From Clarkia xantiana subsp. parviflora (lineage: Eukaryota > Streptophyta > Magnoliopsida > Myrtales > Onagraceae): a DNA stretch of 64,000 nucleotides. A model generated the notes under the pieces. The model was not told the DNA's origin. It worked only from the letters and a program-made list of their open reading frames with translations, and searched no databases. The stretch is from assembly GCA_036873135.1 (NCBI GenBank), contig JAPTYO010000007.1, forward strand, positions 5,686,763-5,750,762. The letters run 5' to 3'. Below are positions 23,326 to 35,614 of this stretch, in pieces; the first letter of the stretch is position 1; every line of letters starts with the position of its first letter. A program made the translations under genes and the position numbers.

Positions 23326-24034
23326 AACAAATTTATAAGTATGAAATATACTACATTGACCACAAAGCTTTTTTCTTCTTCATTAATCATGATATGGATA
23401 TGTTGTCGTGTACATAACACGACACCAATGGATGTGCCGACTCTATTGTCCAAAGGTTAAAACTAAAAGTAGGTGTCTGAACTTTTAAATGTTATACTGT
23501 AGTGTTCAAGTTTTCAATTTTTTCCTAATAATTGCTGTACTTCACAAGTGACATTAATTTCTTGGCCGAGAGTATCTCGACCTTTAACTACTAGAGCGTG
23601 ATAAGTATTTTGTTTAAATGTGCTGTCTCGATGTGATTACTTTAGAGAAGTCAATTTTGACGAAACCGACTATCAAATTCGAGCTTACATACACACTCCA
23701 TTCTCGTCATCTTGTCGAGACCGTCACTTAAGAAACGGGTCCCATCCGCGCAAGTAAATCCCGCTCCGTTGTCGTTGGGAATCGCTCCACACCACTCTGC
23801 TATAAACATTTTCTTTTGGATATTCAACTTTTGGGTGAAATTTGACGATTTTGTGAAAAATAAGGAGGGATGGATTATGAGTGAGTTGATGAAAATGATT
23901 ATAGGGAGATGACAATACGCGCAGATATACTAAATTTCAACAACAATGAAACCTGTGACAGTTCATTTTAACATTTCAAACTTCAGACACCTACTTTTAA
24001 TATATGGTAAACTTTTGATAATTTTTTAGTTATT
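23326..24034. mobile_element. Candidate TIR element (about 23465-24000), family unclear
   Basis: AAAAGTAGGTGTCTGAA at 23465 and its inverse TTCAGACACCTACTTTT ending near 23998 form ~35-bp imperfect terminal repeats about 535 bp apart. I could not identify a clean target duplication. The interior encodes nothing recognisable. Confidence 0.55.
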
Positions 24035-24050
24035 AACCCTTATATTAATT

Positions 24051-26265
24051 TTTTTTTTTGGCCAAAGAAAAACTCTTTATTAATAAAGCAAAGAACAATA
24101 CCAATCCGGAGCAATATCAATCAGCATAATAGAAACAAGAGGAGATGGGGGTATTGAAACCCAATTTAAATGACACATCTCATTTCTGGATTGAATAGCA
24201 ATCCAGTTGGCGCATCGGTTCGCGTTGCGTCGGATAAATTTCCAACGAATCTCCGCTATAAGTCTTGCTCTTTGATGTATGGAATCTATGATATTGGAAC
24301 GTTTCCAATCAACTTCGGAGTCTCCCCGGATTTGACGAATTATATACTCCGCGTCAGATTCGATGACCACCTTGTTCCAACGATGGTAGACAGCCAAATC
24401 CACCGCTTGCAAGATAGCCACCGCTTCAACATTGGTTGCGTTGATATCCCGACATGAAGAGTGACGACCTGCTATGAGTCTTCCACCATTATCTCTAGCA
24501 ATAACGCATGTTCCTCCTCGTCCTGTACCCCGCATCCAAGACCCATCACAACAAATCGATATCGTATCAACCGGCGGCCGAAGCCACATTTGAGGCGCAT
24601 CATGGTTGCTATTTGGTGCGGTCCTCTCCAAACTTCGAATTCTTGTGCTCCATATATCTGCACAAAGGCGACGAATATGATCCACCACAAACATAGGTTT
24701 TGGAGCATCCCTCGTATAGACGGCCCGACACCGTTCCTTCCAAATTTCCCATGCTGTGACCTCTATTTGGAGCTTTAAGAATGCCTCAAACTCAGCCCCC
24801 CGATCCTCATTTATTCCCGCCTCCTCCAAAATATCGAGCCAACTTGGTGCACCTCATTGTTGCAAACGAACACCCAGGGACGAAGCCAGGATTGAAATTC
24901 AGAGGGGGCAAAATTTCTTATTAAGATTTTATTTAGATAATTTTTTTTAATACTAGATCAATCGTTAACTATTTAAATTAAATCCTTCATACTTTTATTT
25001 TAAACACTTCACAATTATTTTTAAGATGTTTATTCTTAATTTATTAATTTTCTTTTACTTATACTAAAATTTTAATCGGTAGTTTTTCAAATGAACTTAC
25101 CATTCTTATTAAATGGAATATATTTTTAGTAGAAAGTTAAAAAGTTTGATTGCATATTTTTATTAAATATTATTTTTGATGGGTTTTTTTACAATATATA
25201 TATATATTTAAATTATAAAATCTCATTGCATATTTTATAGATTGTACTAAACTGATTTAAGTTATAATAATTGGCAATAATTATTTTCATTTAAACATAA
25301 AACAGTTAAATGGTGATTTAGGTGGGCCGACTTTAACAATTAAAGTCCATTAGTCACTTTTCATGTATATATATATTAAAGCCTACTGATGATAGCCCAT
25401 TCACGTTTTTAGACCCAAAAAAAAAACTAATAATAATTAGCATAACACCATAACCCTAGAATCTAGATTAACACACAGCAGAAGCAGTTCTCTCTAAGTT
25501 AAGGCGGCAGACGGCAGACGGCAGAAATGGTTCTCCATCAAGTTTTTGCAATTTTTAAGTCAATCAAGGTTCTAAGTGAAAGGAGCAACAAGAAAATACA
25601 GATACCTTTCTTGATTGAAGACTAAATTTATGAATCTGATGCCTTGAATCTTATGGTTCGGTATTTCTTGTTATATAATTCAGTATTTTGTGGTAATTTG
25701 CAGCCGATTAGAGAGGTAATGTATACTCTTTTAAACTTTGAAAATGGATGAAACTTCAATACTTGTTGTAGGAAACATGTATTTCAATTTTCAACTCCTC
25801 TCATGTCTCTTTTTTTTTTCAAATTTAAGAAAAAATTCAGTTTATTTGAGGAACTGGTGGCATTTTTTTCTTCTGCATGTGTACATTTTGATGAAAGACT
25901 TTCTAATTCGGTGTAAGTTTGTACTCTGATTTTGTGCTTTCCTCGTAGCTATTGTTTGTACTCTGATTCTGGTGAAAGACTTTCTAATCACTGGACATTT
26001 TCTGAAGTCGGTGGGGCAAACTGAAATTCAACAGGGCAATTTGCAAATCCAGAGGGGGCAAAAGTGCAATTTAGTGGAAGCAAATGTGAATTTCATCATA
26101 TTCTTAAGGGTATTACTGATATTTCCAAAAAGTTCAGAGGGGGCAATTGCCCCTCCTGGTCCCTTGATAGCGTCGTCCCTGCGAACACCCATACCACCAA
26201 ACCAAACAGGTTTAGTCCACGAGCAATGCAATAGAGCATGGTCCACAATTTCCGTTCCATTACAA
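24051..26265 (-). mobile_element. 5'-truncated LINE (RNase H end) split by a hAT element
   Basis: On the minus strand the sequence reads from a zinc-binding reverse-transcriptase tail (DHALLHCSWTKPVWF, about 26190-26246) into an RNase H-like domain (ICCDGSW at about 24553, ESDAEYIIRQIR at about 24330). It ends in TTTGGCC(A)n at 24051-24062. A perfect 16-bp target duplication AACCCTTATATTAATT flanks it (24035-24050, 26266-26281). Without the inserted hAT it is about 900 bp, so only the 3' end of a LINE arrived. The RNase H part is still open for 249 codons (24080-24829), which suggests it is fairly young. Confidence 0.92.
24875..26181. mobile_element. Non-autonomous hAT element inserted in the LINE
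   Basis: Termini CAGGGACGAAGCCAGG ... GGTCCCTTGATAGCGTCGTCCCTG, with the 8-bp duplication CGAACACC on each side (24867-24874, 26182-26189). The CAGGG(A/G)CG(A/G)AGCCAG terminus is typical of plant hAT elements. Subterminal GAGGGGGCAA words recur near both ends (about 24902, 26050, 26137). At 1307 bp it has no transposase-like ORF. Confidence 0.92.
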
Positions 26266-26281
26266 AACCCTTATATTAATT

Positions 26282-28522
26282 GAGTCACTTAAATTATAAC
26301 ACGTATCGTTTTCTTTTAGTGTGTTGGAAAACATTTCCGATAACCAATGGTTTTGAATTTTGAACATATTATATTCTATTTATAATAAATATTTATAATT
26401 GTATTAAATTATATATGTATAAAGAGGATTAAATTATATACACAATTTATCTTATTATTTTAAAAACAATTCTACTCCCTATATAAATTTATTGGTGTGT
26501 AAATTAATCTTCCTCACATCCATTAGTAAAATTATAGTTTCCTATCACTTCGTAAATCATTAGTCCATCACTTTATTCCATGAGATATAACAAGAGGAGA
26601 CTTATCATTCTATTTTGTTAAAAGTAAGATTGGAGAACCCCTTCCGCCAAGCCGAAATACAGCCGGTGTTCGGGATCTTAGAAAAGGAGGACAACGCCAA
26701 ATGTTGTGATGATAATCTCGCCATCACTTGTAAGTTTCCGATGAACTACTTGTAGTTAATGATTATCCTATGTTATTTCCAACAAGTTAATTCATTCCAC
26801 CTTGAGATATAGTTGGTGGAGACTTATCCTTCTTTTGTGCTAAGAACAAGATTGAAGGACCCCGTCCGGCAAGCCGCGGTACAGCATGCGTTCAAGATCT
26901 TAGGAGGTGGGCAACATCAAAGGACTTGTAAAGATAATCTCGTCACAACCGGGTAGTTTTCTTGTTTGAATTATAGTTACTTGTTAATGATTATCTCGTT
27001 ATTTCCTTCAACTCTACCATCATGAATCATCTAACTTTTCGAATGGGCTATTAGATATGTGCGTAAAGGTTCTATTGCCTCATGGCGTCAATTGGAATGT
27101 CAAAGCTTTTGCGTAAAGAGTTGTTATGGCCGAAAATTAAGGTGTATATGGTTTAATATGTATATCGTTATTAACAACTTGTTATCCTTTAGGACTATCA
27201 ATAGTTATGAATTTAACATTATATTTCAAAACCAATGTCAAAGATTGTGCGGACTTCGGCGTTTTGCAACATTGTCTTATTGCGGAGTGTAAAGAATTGT
27301 CAAATGGTCTATAATTTCTATCTTATTACATATATTGCTGAACGCACTAGAAGTAGATTCACTTCCTTTGTCGATTCGAAGAGTTTTAGCCTTTTGGTGT
27401 AAATAATTCCATTTAGAAGTTCAAACCCCGCTCAAAGCATCTGATACATATATGTCATATTATTTTGGACCTAGCAAAAGTAAAACTCTATGATGTAATT
27501 TATACTTCATAACTTTCGTTATGTCCGCAAACGTCCGCGTTCGGTATACCTACTATGTAGGTGTCTAACCTATACATCTTTTACTCTTAAATTTGGCTAA
27601 GTTATAAACATCTCACACAATAAAATGATTTGAAACGGTAAAATTTAGCAACCATTGAAACTACGAGTTGGTTTATATACAATGATTTTCACATAAACAT
27701 TACCATGAACCGCTTTCGTTATTCCATTGGTGTTCGCTATTCATTTTACGGTCCAAAGCTCACACAATGTCATGACGCAGTGAGTGGTCTAGCGGGATCA
27801 TATCCCCGCGAGGTAACACCTTAGAAGGGGTTTCGCACCTGCGTACTAAAAAATACATAGGAGCAAGTGTTATTGACCATTAAACTATCACTCCTGATAT
27901 TTTATTGAATTTTGTCAACTATCACGAGATTGAGATTGAATAAATTGTTGTTGTTCGAATTTGGAATCCGAAACTACAACAATAAATTATTCAAACATAT
28001 ATTTTTTTCATAAAGATATAGAAAATCCACGTGTCTTAAGATTATGACTAGAAATAATATTCTATAATTTCGTGGAGCGAGTTGGATATTTCAAAGAATA
28101 GAACTTAGCATTCGCGGTGTCACAAGGCTTTAGTTCACATTCCTCTGATGTTGGTCGACAAATATTCATCTCAAACTCCTGTAAATTCTACATAATGTTT
28201 AGGAAGTATCTTAGCAAGATTCATAAGCTTGATCAACTGGATCATGATGTTGTCTCTAAACCTCAACCCCATCGACGTTTTCAGTTTCGATTAACCATAA
28301 AGGTATACCTTCTTTGGATTTGCGTTATACCAATCGTTTTTGTTCAGTTATACTATTAATCTCATAACAGTTTTCTAAGTTGAGCAGATGTCTGTGATCC
28401 GCTATGAGTTGTTCACACATGTTAAATTATTTTATTATATCACTAATTCGGAGCCACCGGCCTCCTTGCTAACAACGAAATAATTAGCTAATATTATGAT
28501 TTCTAGATCCTTACATTGTAAT
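26282..28522 (-). mobile_element. Degenerate Copia-type retrotransposon remnant
   Basis: The minus strand at about 27220-27412 reads as a decayed Ty1/copia integrase core, with KTLRIDKGSE and a YTPQ-like motif interrupted by stop codons. No LTR pair was found. A diverged tandem pair at about 26580-26720 and 26802-26945 shares GAGGAGACTTATC, CGGCAAGCCG and AGATAATCTCG words about 220 bp apart. The rest is AT-rich with no other feature. Confidence 0.55.
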
Positions 28523-29859
28523 CACTACAAGAATTAATGATTATTGCGACGGCCAAAATCATCGCAATAGCCCAAAAATTCATCGCTATATGTATGTTGC
28601 GACGACGAATCGTCACAATAGCTTCGTCACTATAGACCCCTAGCAATAGGTCTCTATTACGACAAAACGAGATGTCATCGCAATAGAGTGTATTCTATTG
28701 CGATGACGATTATCAACACACCTGCGACATTAGTTGTCGCAATTGATCTATCTATTGCAAGAATTTAATAATCATATTGCGATGACAAAATTTAAATTAT
28801 TGTCGCAATTGATCTCCTTATTGTCGAGCTTTAATAAACCTATTATGACGACACATCTAAAAAATATTGTCGCAAAAGGTGTGCCTGTTGCGTGTATCTT
28901 TTAATTCATTTGTGACGATCCAAATGAAAATTTATCGCAATATAGTATTTTACTTATTATTTATTCACTTTTTTGCGACAATTGGCAGTTTTGCTGCGAC
29001 GATAAATTTTGAATATATCGTCGCAACAGAGATAGTTAGAAACCTGTTGTAACGATATATTTTCACAATATAGGTTTGTAATATTTTGTACACTTGAAAC
29101 TATCGCGGTGAAATTTTCATCGCAATAGAAGTATTAAGTTTTTATTTATTACCGATAATGTTAAATAAATAATTAAAAAATAATTACATGATTAAATGAT
29201 AATACCATAAAAACATCTATAATTAAATATTATAAAGTACAGAATACTATATAAACTATACACTTGACATAACCGAAATCTAACATCATCCATATTCATA
29301 ATTCTATGATATCATAAAAGTTTCCATACAAAAAATATAACTAACCATCACAGAGATGTCTAGAATAGTGTCGCTGGAAGATATTCTTTTTCGCCTTGTA
29401 AATTTATTGGAGTTGTCACGTTTATGTAGTCTAGAGAAGACACTTCCCAAAATAAGATGGAGTAGGCAATTGTGTCATTTCAATAAATTTCTGCAACCGG
29501 TTGCTTTTGACAGCTGATCCCCATAGAACATATGGTTCTAATGAGAGGGTTATCCTGCAATTCAAATAATATATATCAATCAAAATATAAGAGACTCTTC
29601 AATAGACATCCTAGGCAATAAAAGTGACATCAGAATTCACTTTATGGATTAATATTGAGGAAAGAACAACCCAAGCATCAATTGATGATAGAAAGACTAA
29701 AAACAATCAATGCATTATATTTCTATGTGTGGAGTAACAAGGTTCTCAATCGCATCTAAACCATTATTGAAACCAATTATGGCCTTAGACCGCATTTCTA
29801 TCTCAAAACTTGCAATTAAATGTGATTTTTCAATTAGTTAGCAAAATCAAATTCTATGT

Positions 29860-30785
29860 AGTCAAAGTCGAGTTTCTACGTAGAGACGGAAAAGGAATGC
29901 TAGAATCGAGTCGTAAACTCGAGTCGTAGAAACGTAGTTTTTATGAAACATGTGAAAGTAACTTTATAATATACATATATGTATTTTAATTGTGTTGTGT
30001 TCGGCCAAAAAAGTTAAACTTGTCCACCAATAATGTTATATAATCTATTAATTTTAATGTCTATAAATATACTTCTTTATTTTTATTTACTATAATACAT
30101 TATTTAATTTTGAAAATCGAATCAAATAGTTATATTTTTATAAAATACTCTGATTTATGAATGATTTTTGTAAGTAAAAATTGATCTAAAAGCTTACAAA
30201 TAATATATGATATCTTCTGAATCTAATTTATGTATATTACATCACTAATTGAATAAGAACAACTTGTTTATAATATTATTTTTAATATATATATACAAAC
30301 GAATTAGTCATTTTTTCCATTATTGAATTGGTCATTAATTAAATATATAATTCTATATTTTATATTATTTTTCCAAAAACAAATGTATACTTACTATATT
30401 TACATATAATTATTTCTCTACGAAGTTACATTTGTTAAGTAAATTAAGTGTTTGTGCATTGTGCTAAGCAAAAAAAAATGATCTTAATATCTTAATCAAA
30501 CAATTAATATATAGCTCTAGTAGGCTTTTTTGTGGGCCACACTGACCACTAGGTCTAGAAATTGGAAAAGACAGCTCATATTTTTTACCGAAAACAAACT
30601 TCAGATTGGAAACGTTAAAAACGACAGAGACGGGCGTTTCTAACGCTTCTACGTTTCTAAACGTACATTTTCGGCGTGTCTACCAAAATTCGACTTTATT
30701 CACGACTCAATTCGAATTTGACAGTAGAATCGTAAAAACGTGCGATTCTACGTGTTAAATACGAGTTTTTAACTACATAGTTCAA
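29860..30785. mobile_element. Inverted-repeat element nested in the CACTA transposon
   Basis: CTATGTAGTCAAAGTCGAG at about 29857 and the inverse ACTACATAG ending at about 30780, with matching GATTCTACGT/ACGTAGAATC-type words further in, form imperfect long termini. AT-rich interior without ORFs. CAAATT-like words flank both sides, but the target duplication is not clear. Confidence 0.5.
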
Positions 30786-31094
30786 ATTTGATTGGCCAAC
30801 TTGTTTCTCTATCGAAGATAACAAACTATCATCATAATCATTGACGAGGATACAACAATTTATACCATCAGAAGTTAGTGAAACCCATAAGAGAATGATT
30901 AAAAAGCTCTGAATACAGTATTTATAATTGTATTGTCAGGGGTCAATCTTCAAACTTGATTTAGCCCCATGGTTATATCTCAAGAACTGTAAATCTGAAT
31001 CCCAGCTTGTGAGTGACCAAATAGCCGATTATAAGTACTGATAGAGTGTATTTACGAAGCAAAATAAAATAACTTTTGACGATGCACAATTTTT

Positions 31095-31325
31095 TGGAGA
31101 TAAAGCACCTGAACGTGGCTGGGACAAGAACGTGGCAACTGGGGCGGCTGGGACAGCAGAGAGGCGGCTGGGACGGAAGACAGGCGTCAAGTATACGCGG
31201 CAAATAACAGGTCTCTCAAGTTCTGGTCGGCGCCGGCGCTGGAAGTGAAGTTCTACGTCTCAGAATTGCTGGGACGACACCGAGCGGGCGCCGGGCGGCG
31301 GGACGCTGCTCAGGTCCATGGCGTT
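31095..31325. other. GC-rich island inside the CACTA element
   Basis: A local GC-rich patch with repeated GGCGGCTGGGAC words in otherwise AT-rich DNA. It might be captured host sequence or transposon interior. No protein was recognised on either strand. Confidence 0.4.
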
Positions 31326-32859
31326 TGTGATGGCTGGATTGATGTTATTCTTAATGTCTTTGAATTGCTGCTAATCGTGAAAAGATTATAGTAATATTTT
31401 TGATAAATTTTAGTAAATCCCAATCTAGAATATAAATATAGAAAGCAATTATATATAATTTTTTTTTTGCCTAAAATTGAATAACTTTTTTTGGTAAAAA
31501 TTAAATACACCTATTGCAAAAAAAAAAAAAAAAAATTGCCGCAACATGATTTTTTGTTTATTTTTGGGAAATTCATAACATGATTAAATATTGAGTCTTA
31601 ATGCAATTTCCAGAATGTTAAAATTATTTCTAATTTCTAAAAATACTTATACATTTTTTTTCAATTTAATAAATTTTCTGCGCAATGTTTTTACATTTGT
31701 TGATTTTTTATAGCTATTTTTATTTGTGAGGACATAATAGAAAGGCATAATCGTTACTTCATGTATCTTGCTTTATTATTATTATTTTGCCATGATGTAA
31801 CTTGCTTTATTGATTGCCATTGTTAGAAAAAATTTTGAAACAAGAGACCTGATAAGAAAACATATTGTACCGCCGAATCGCATGATCCAAACATATTGGT
31901 TCTCTGATTTATTAACAAATTTTTCATGTGAACTATTAACTTCACTTATTAAGTTTTTTTGTTGTGCACTTCCTTAATTTTCATAATTTGGAAAAAAAAA
32001 ATGATTCACTAGATTTTTAAATTTTTTTAACTTAAAAAATATTTAAATTTTTTCCAAATTTAATTTTTTTAACTATTTTTATTACATACATTTTTTTTTT
32101 TATAAATTAAATAAGGTTTTATGTCTGATAGTGCCACATGTAAAATGTTTGGGTCATGTTCGCAACATGTACAACAAGTTATTTTAGATAAAATTTGGTA
32201 CAACATGTTTTCAAATGTTGTCGGATTGTGCTGATTGCGAGGATATGCTGTTATCACAATAGATTACAAGTTATTATAATTAGTTTCTCTGAAATATGTA
32301 GTGTTAATTTTTTGGTGAAAATTTTCTTATTGCGAGAAACGGTCGTTGCCTACTACACATTCTCGCAATAAATCAACTCTATTGCGAGAATATATAGACA
32401 TCACAATAGATTACGTATTGTCGGAATTTGTCTCCAATAAAGTTAGTGCCAATTTTGTGTGTGACAAAGTTGTTCTCGTGAAAACATGTTGTCGCAATTG
32501 GATAATACACAACCTCACAAAAAACTCATTCCATTGTGTCAGTATGCTGCCCACCCAATAGAGTTCACGTCATCGTAATTTTTTTCTTAAAAAACTGTCG
32601 CCAAAATTTTTGGTGGAAATATTTTATTGTGAAAACCTGCCATCGCAATTGAATATTATACATCCTCGCAGTAAAACCACTTTATTATAAGGATATACAA
32701 TCATCACTTTATTGTAAGGAAGTTACTTTCTAAATAATAAATAGTGTCTCTAATTAACAAATGTTGTTCATGGTGAAAAGTATATATGAGTAAACAATGC
32801 TTAAAAAATATAGTAAACGATGGTTTGGAAAAATAAACCAATAAATGAGGGTAAATTAA

Positions 32860-33300
32860 GAATAGAACAAATTGACGTGGTTGAATTAGAGTTTAAGGTT
32901 TTGAGTATTAAGATTTTAAGTTATAAATATTAAGGTTTTAAGGTTAAGAATTTAATACTTTAATTATTAAGGTATTTAGTTTAAGATTTAAGGTTTTGTG
33001 ATTTAGAGTTAAAGATTTTAAGGTTTCGGACATTAATGCTTTAATGATTAGAATTTAAGGTTTAGGGTATTATGGTTTTAAAGTTTAAAATTTGAGGTAT
33101 ATATGGCATTAAACTTTAAGATTTAAAGTTTAAGGTTTAAGGATTAAGATTTTAAGCTTTAGGTATTAAGTTTTAAGGTGTAAGGTATTAAGGTTTTAAG
33201 ATTTAGAATTTAAGATATATGGTATAAAACTTTAATGTTTAAAGTTTAATGTTCATGGATGAAGCGTTTAGAGTTTAAGGTTTGATGATGAATGATTAAG
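32860..33300 (+). repeat. Degenerate TTTAAGG/TTTAGGG-like tract
   Basis: About 440 bp made almost entirely of variants of TTTAAGGTT, GTTTAAGG and TTTAGGG separated by a few bases. It resembles a decayed plant telomere-type array or an independent short tandem repeat. Confidence 0.6.
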
Positions 33301-34300
33301 GTATTAAGCTTTCAATTATGTCGCAATACTATAGATTTGACATCTTCACATTGTTTACCTATGTATAATGGTATCAATATTTTTTGGAAATTTATTTTTG
33401 CGATAACCTGTCATCGTAATTATATATTCAAAAATCCTAACTATAAACTCATTATATTTGATAATATGAGATCATTGCAATATATTATGTGTCGTCGCAA
33501 TTAGTTTTCCAAAAAAAATAGCATAACCGTTTTGGTGGGAAAATTGTATTGCGAGAAGCATTCATTGCAATTTGATATTATATTTCATCGTAATAAAATC
33601 ATTATATTGCGAAGACATATGATCATAACTATAGATTTAGCATCATCGCAATTGTTTTCATATAGATAATTGGCGCCAAATATTTTGTATGAAAAATGTT
33701 ACTGCGTGAACCGGTCGTCGCAATTAGATAGTCAACATCCTAGCAATAAAGTAATTATATTGCAATGAGATGCAGTCATCTTAATAGATTATGTATCTTC
33801 GCAATTGGTTTTCCAAAAAAATTTGCTTCAAAAATTTGGCGGGATATTACTATTGCGCGAGGCATTCGTCGCTATTAGATATAACATATCACCGCAATAA
33901 AATCATTATATTGCGATGACATATGATCATACCTATAGATTTAGCGTCGTCGCGATTGTTTTCATATCGATAAGTGACACAAAATATTTTGTACGGAAAT
34001 TGTTATTGCGTGAATCGGCCGTCGCAATTGGATAGTTAACATCATAGCAATAAACTCATTATATTGCGATGATGTGAAATTATCGTAATAGATTAGTTGT
34101 CGTCGCAATTGGTGTTCCGAATTTTTGTTGTCGAAATTTTTGGCGGGAAATTACTATTGCGAAAAGCATTCGTCGCAATTGGATACTAGAAATCCTCGCA
34201 ATAACCCATTATGTTGCGAGAATACGCGGTCCTCGCAAAAGATTTGTCGTCGTCGCAACACTTTATTTATTGCGATAACCCGTCGTCGCGATAGAATATT
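33300..34300. repeat. ~150-bp tandem subterminal repeats of the CACTA element
   Basis: Units containing TTATATTGCGATGA ... TCGTCGCAATTG ... TTTGGCGGGAAAT recur at roughly 150-bp spacing, with about six or seven copies. Related units begin already at about 32330. Each unit holds several TTGCGA/TCGCAA boxes. Confidence 0.7.
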
Positions 34301-34432
34301 GTGATGATGTTGTCGTTATGTGTAAACAGTATGCGACGAAAGGTGTATGTCGTCGCAATAGACACGATCTATGATGACATAATGTCATCACAATAGAATT
34401 CGTAGCTATAGACCAAATTTCTTGTAGTGAAT

Positions 34433-35535
34433 GCTTGTCTCCGAAACAACTTCCAATGTAAAGACTAATGATTTAGTCATTACGACCGTGTAGGAAATAA
34501 CTTAAAATAATAATAAAACAATTAGAAGTAGTTCATCAAGAATACTAACCGGTTGTGGCGAGATAATCTCCACGGCTTCTTTTATGTTGTCCTCCTCCAA
34601 AGATCTGAACCCACATTGCATCTTTCACAAAAAAGAAAAAAATTATCATCATCATCATCTTCTACAAAACTACTAGATAGGATATCTTCCCAAGTTCATG
34701 GATGGATGCACAAACTACTCTCTGGCGGGAAAGAAGTACTCCTCAAATCAACAGCCTATTCCTTGTCTACCTATACAATGTCCTCTATCTAGCTTACCCG
34801 CACGACTACATACCGGATTGATCGTATTTTTCGAATATTTTGGTGGAAGAACTCTAAGGATCGATCAGGTATCTGCTGGATGGCCTGGGACAAAATAACG
34901 ATAAGTAGGCGGCAGGTGGTCTAGGGTTTCGAAATACGTATATCTTTAACAAGGCCCTCTTCCTTAAACAAGTGTGTCAGATTCTAACATCATCTTCTTC
35001 CATATGGGCTGACTGGCGCAAATACCTTCATACTTCCTCGTTTTTTCAGGTCACACCATTATCCTCACATTCTGTTGTTTGGCGTGATATGGTACGTCTT
35101 CGTCCTTTAATGTAACTAGGGTCATGTTAGCATGTCAGCTCGGGTTCCCAAATTGATTTATGGACCGATCCTTAGGTCCCAAATCATGGACCCCTCCTCT
35201 CGTGGAGCTTAGAGAACTCAGAAGCCCTAACAAAAACCAAGTGGGAAACTTAATTATTCCAAGGCCGCGACAATGGAATCTACTCGGCCTTCAGAATATC
35301 TTACCCCACATGTGGTGCATTCCATCTCCAACATCCAATTACCAATGTTGTTCAACTTGTTCACACTTTTTGTAAGTAGGGCGTAACTCATCACATGGAA
35401 GGATCGTGGGCGTTCCCCTCAATCCTGCCAGGTCTTCAGGTTGCTCTTTCTTAACAGGCTTGCTGTTTAGTTGCTTGCGTTTTCCTTTCCTTTGTTGTTG
35501 TTTTATTTGTTGTTGATGTGTTTGTTGTTTGGAAC
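34433..35535 (+). pseudogene. LINE reverse-transcriptase remnant
   Basis: Broken plus-strand coding traces match the 3' part of plant LINE reverse transcriptase. One is a frame with GWMHKLLSGGKEVLLKS at about 34700-34755; LPARL and FWW-type remnants follow in other frames. Several frameshifts and stops separate the pieces up to about 35400. It is unrelated in position to the LINE at 24 kb and lies directly before ECT copy B. Confidence 0.7.
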
Positions 35536-35568
35536 AATCCTAGTGACATAAAAAAAAATCCTAGTGAC
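35536..35568 (+). mobile_element. Tiny poly(A) insertion with 12-bp duplication
   Basis: AATCCTAGTGAC occurs at 35536-35547 and 35557-35568, bracketing ATAAAAAAA. It is similar in layout to the other short retroposed tails in this window, but there is no GGCC before the A run. Confidence 0.45.
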
Positions 35569-35614
35569 TTATAAATGACAATATGACATATTTAAAAAAT
35601 ATATTACAGATTTA

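Larger units (their letters stand above)
28523..34429. mobile_element. CACTA (En/Spm-type) transposon, 5.9 kb, no intact transposase
   Basis: Starts CACTACAAGAATTAATG and ends CAAATTTCTTGTAGTG, with the 3-bp duplication AAT on both sides (28520-28522, 34430-34432). Both ends are packed with short TTGCGACGA/TCGTCGCAA words, the subterminal repeats used by CACTA transposase (about 28545-29130 and 32330-34400). No long ORF survives, so it is non-autonomous or decayed. It contains a nested inverted-repeat segment, a GC-rich island and a telomere-like tract, listed separately. Confidence 0.92.

Noticed and set aside
27770..27850. Possible tRNA (GGTCTAGCGGGATC...CCCCGCGAGG)
   Set aside because: No consistent cloverleaf and no A/B box pair at proper spacing.
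28545..29130. CRISPR-like regular TTGCGACGA repeats
   Set aside because: This is a eukaryotic genome and the words are the subterminal repeats of a CACTA transposon.
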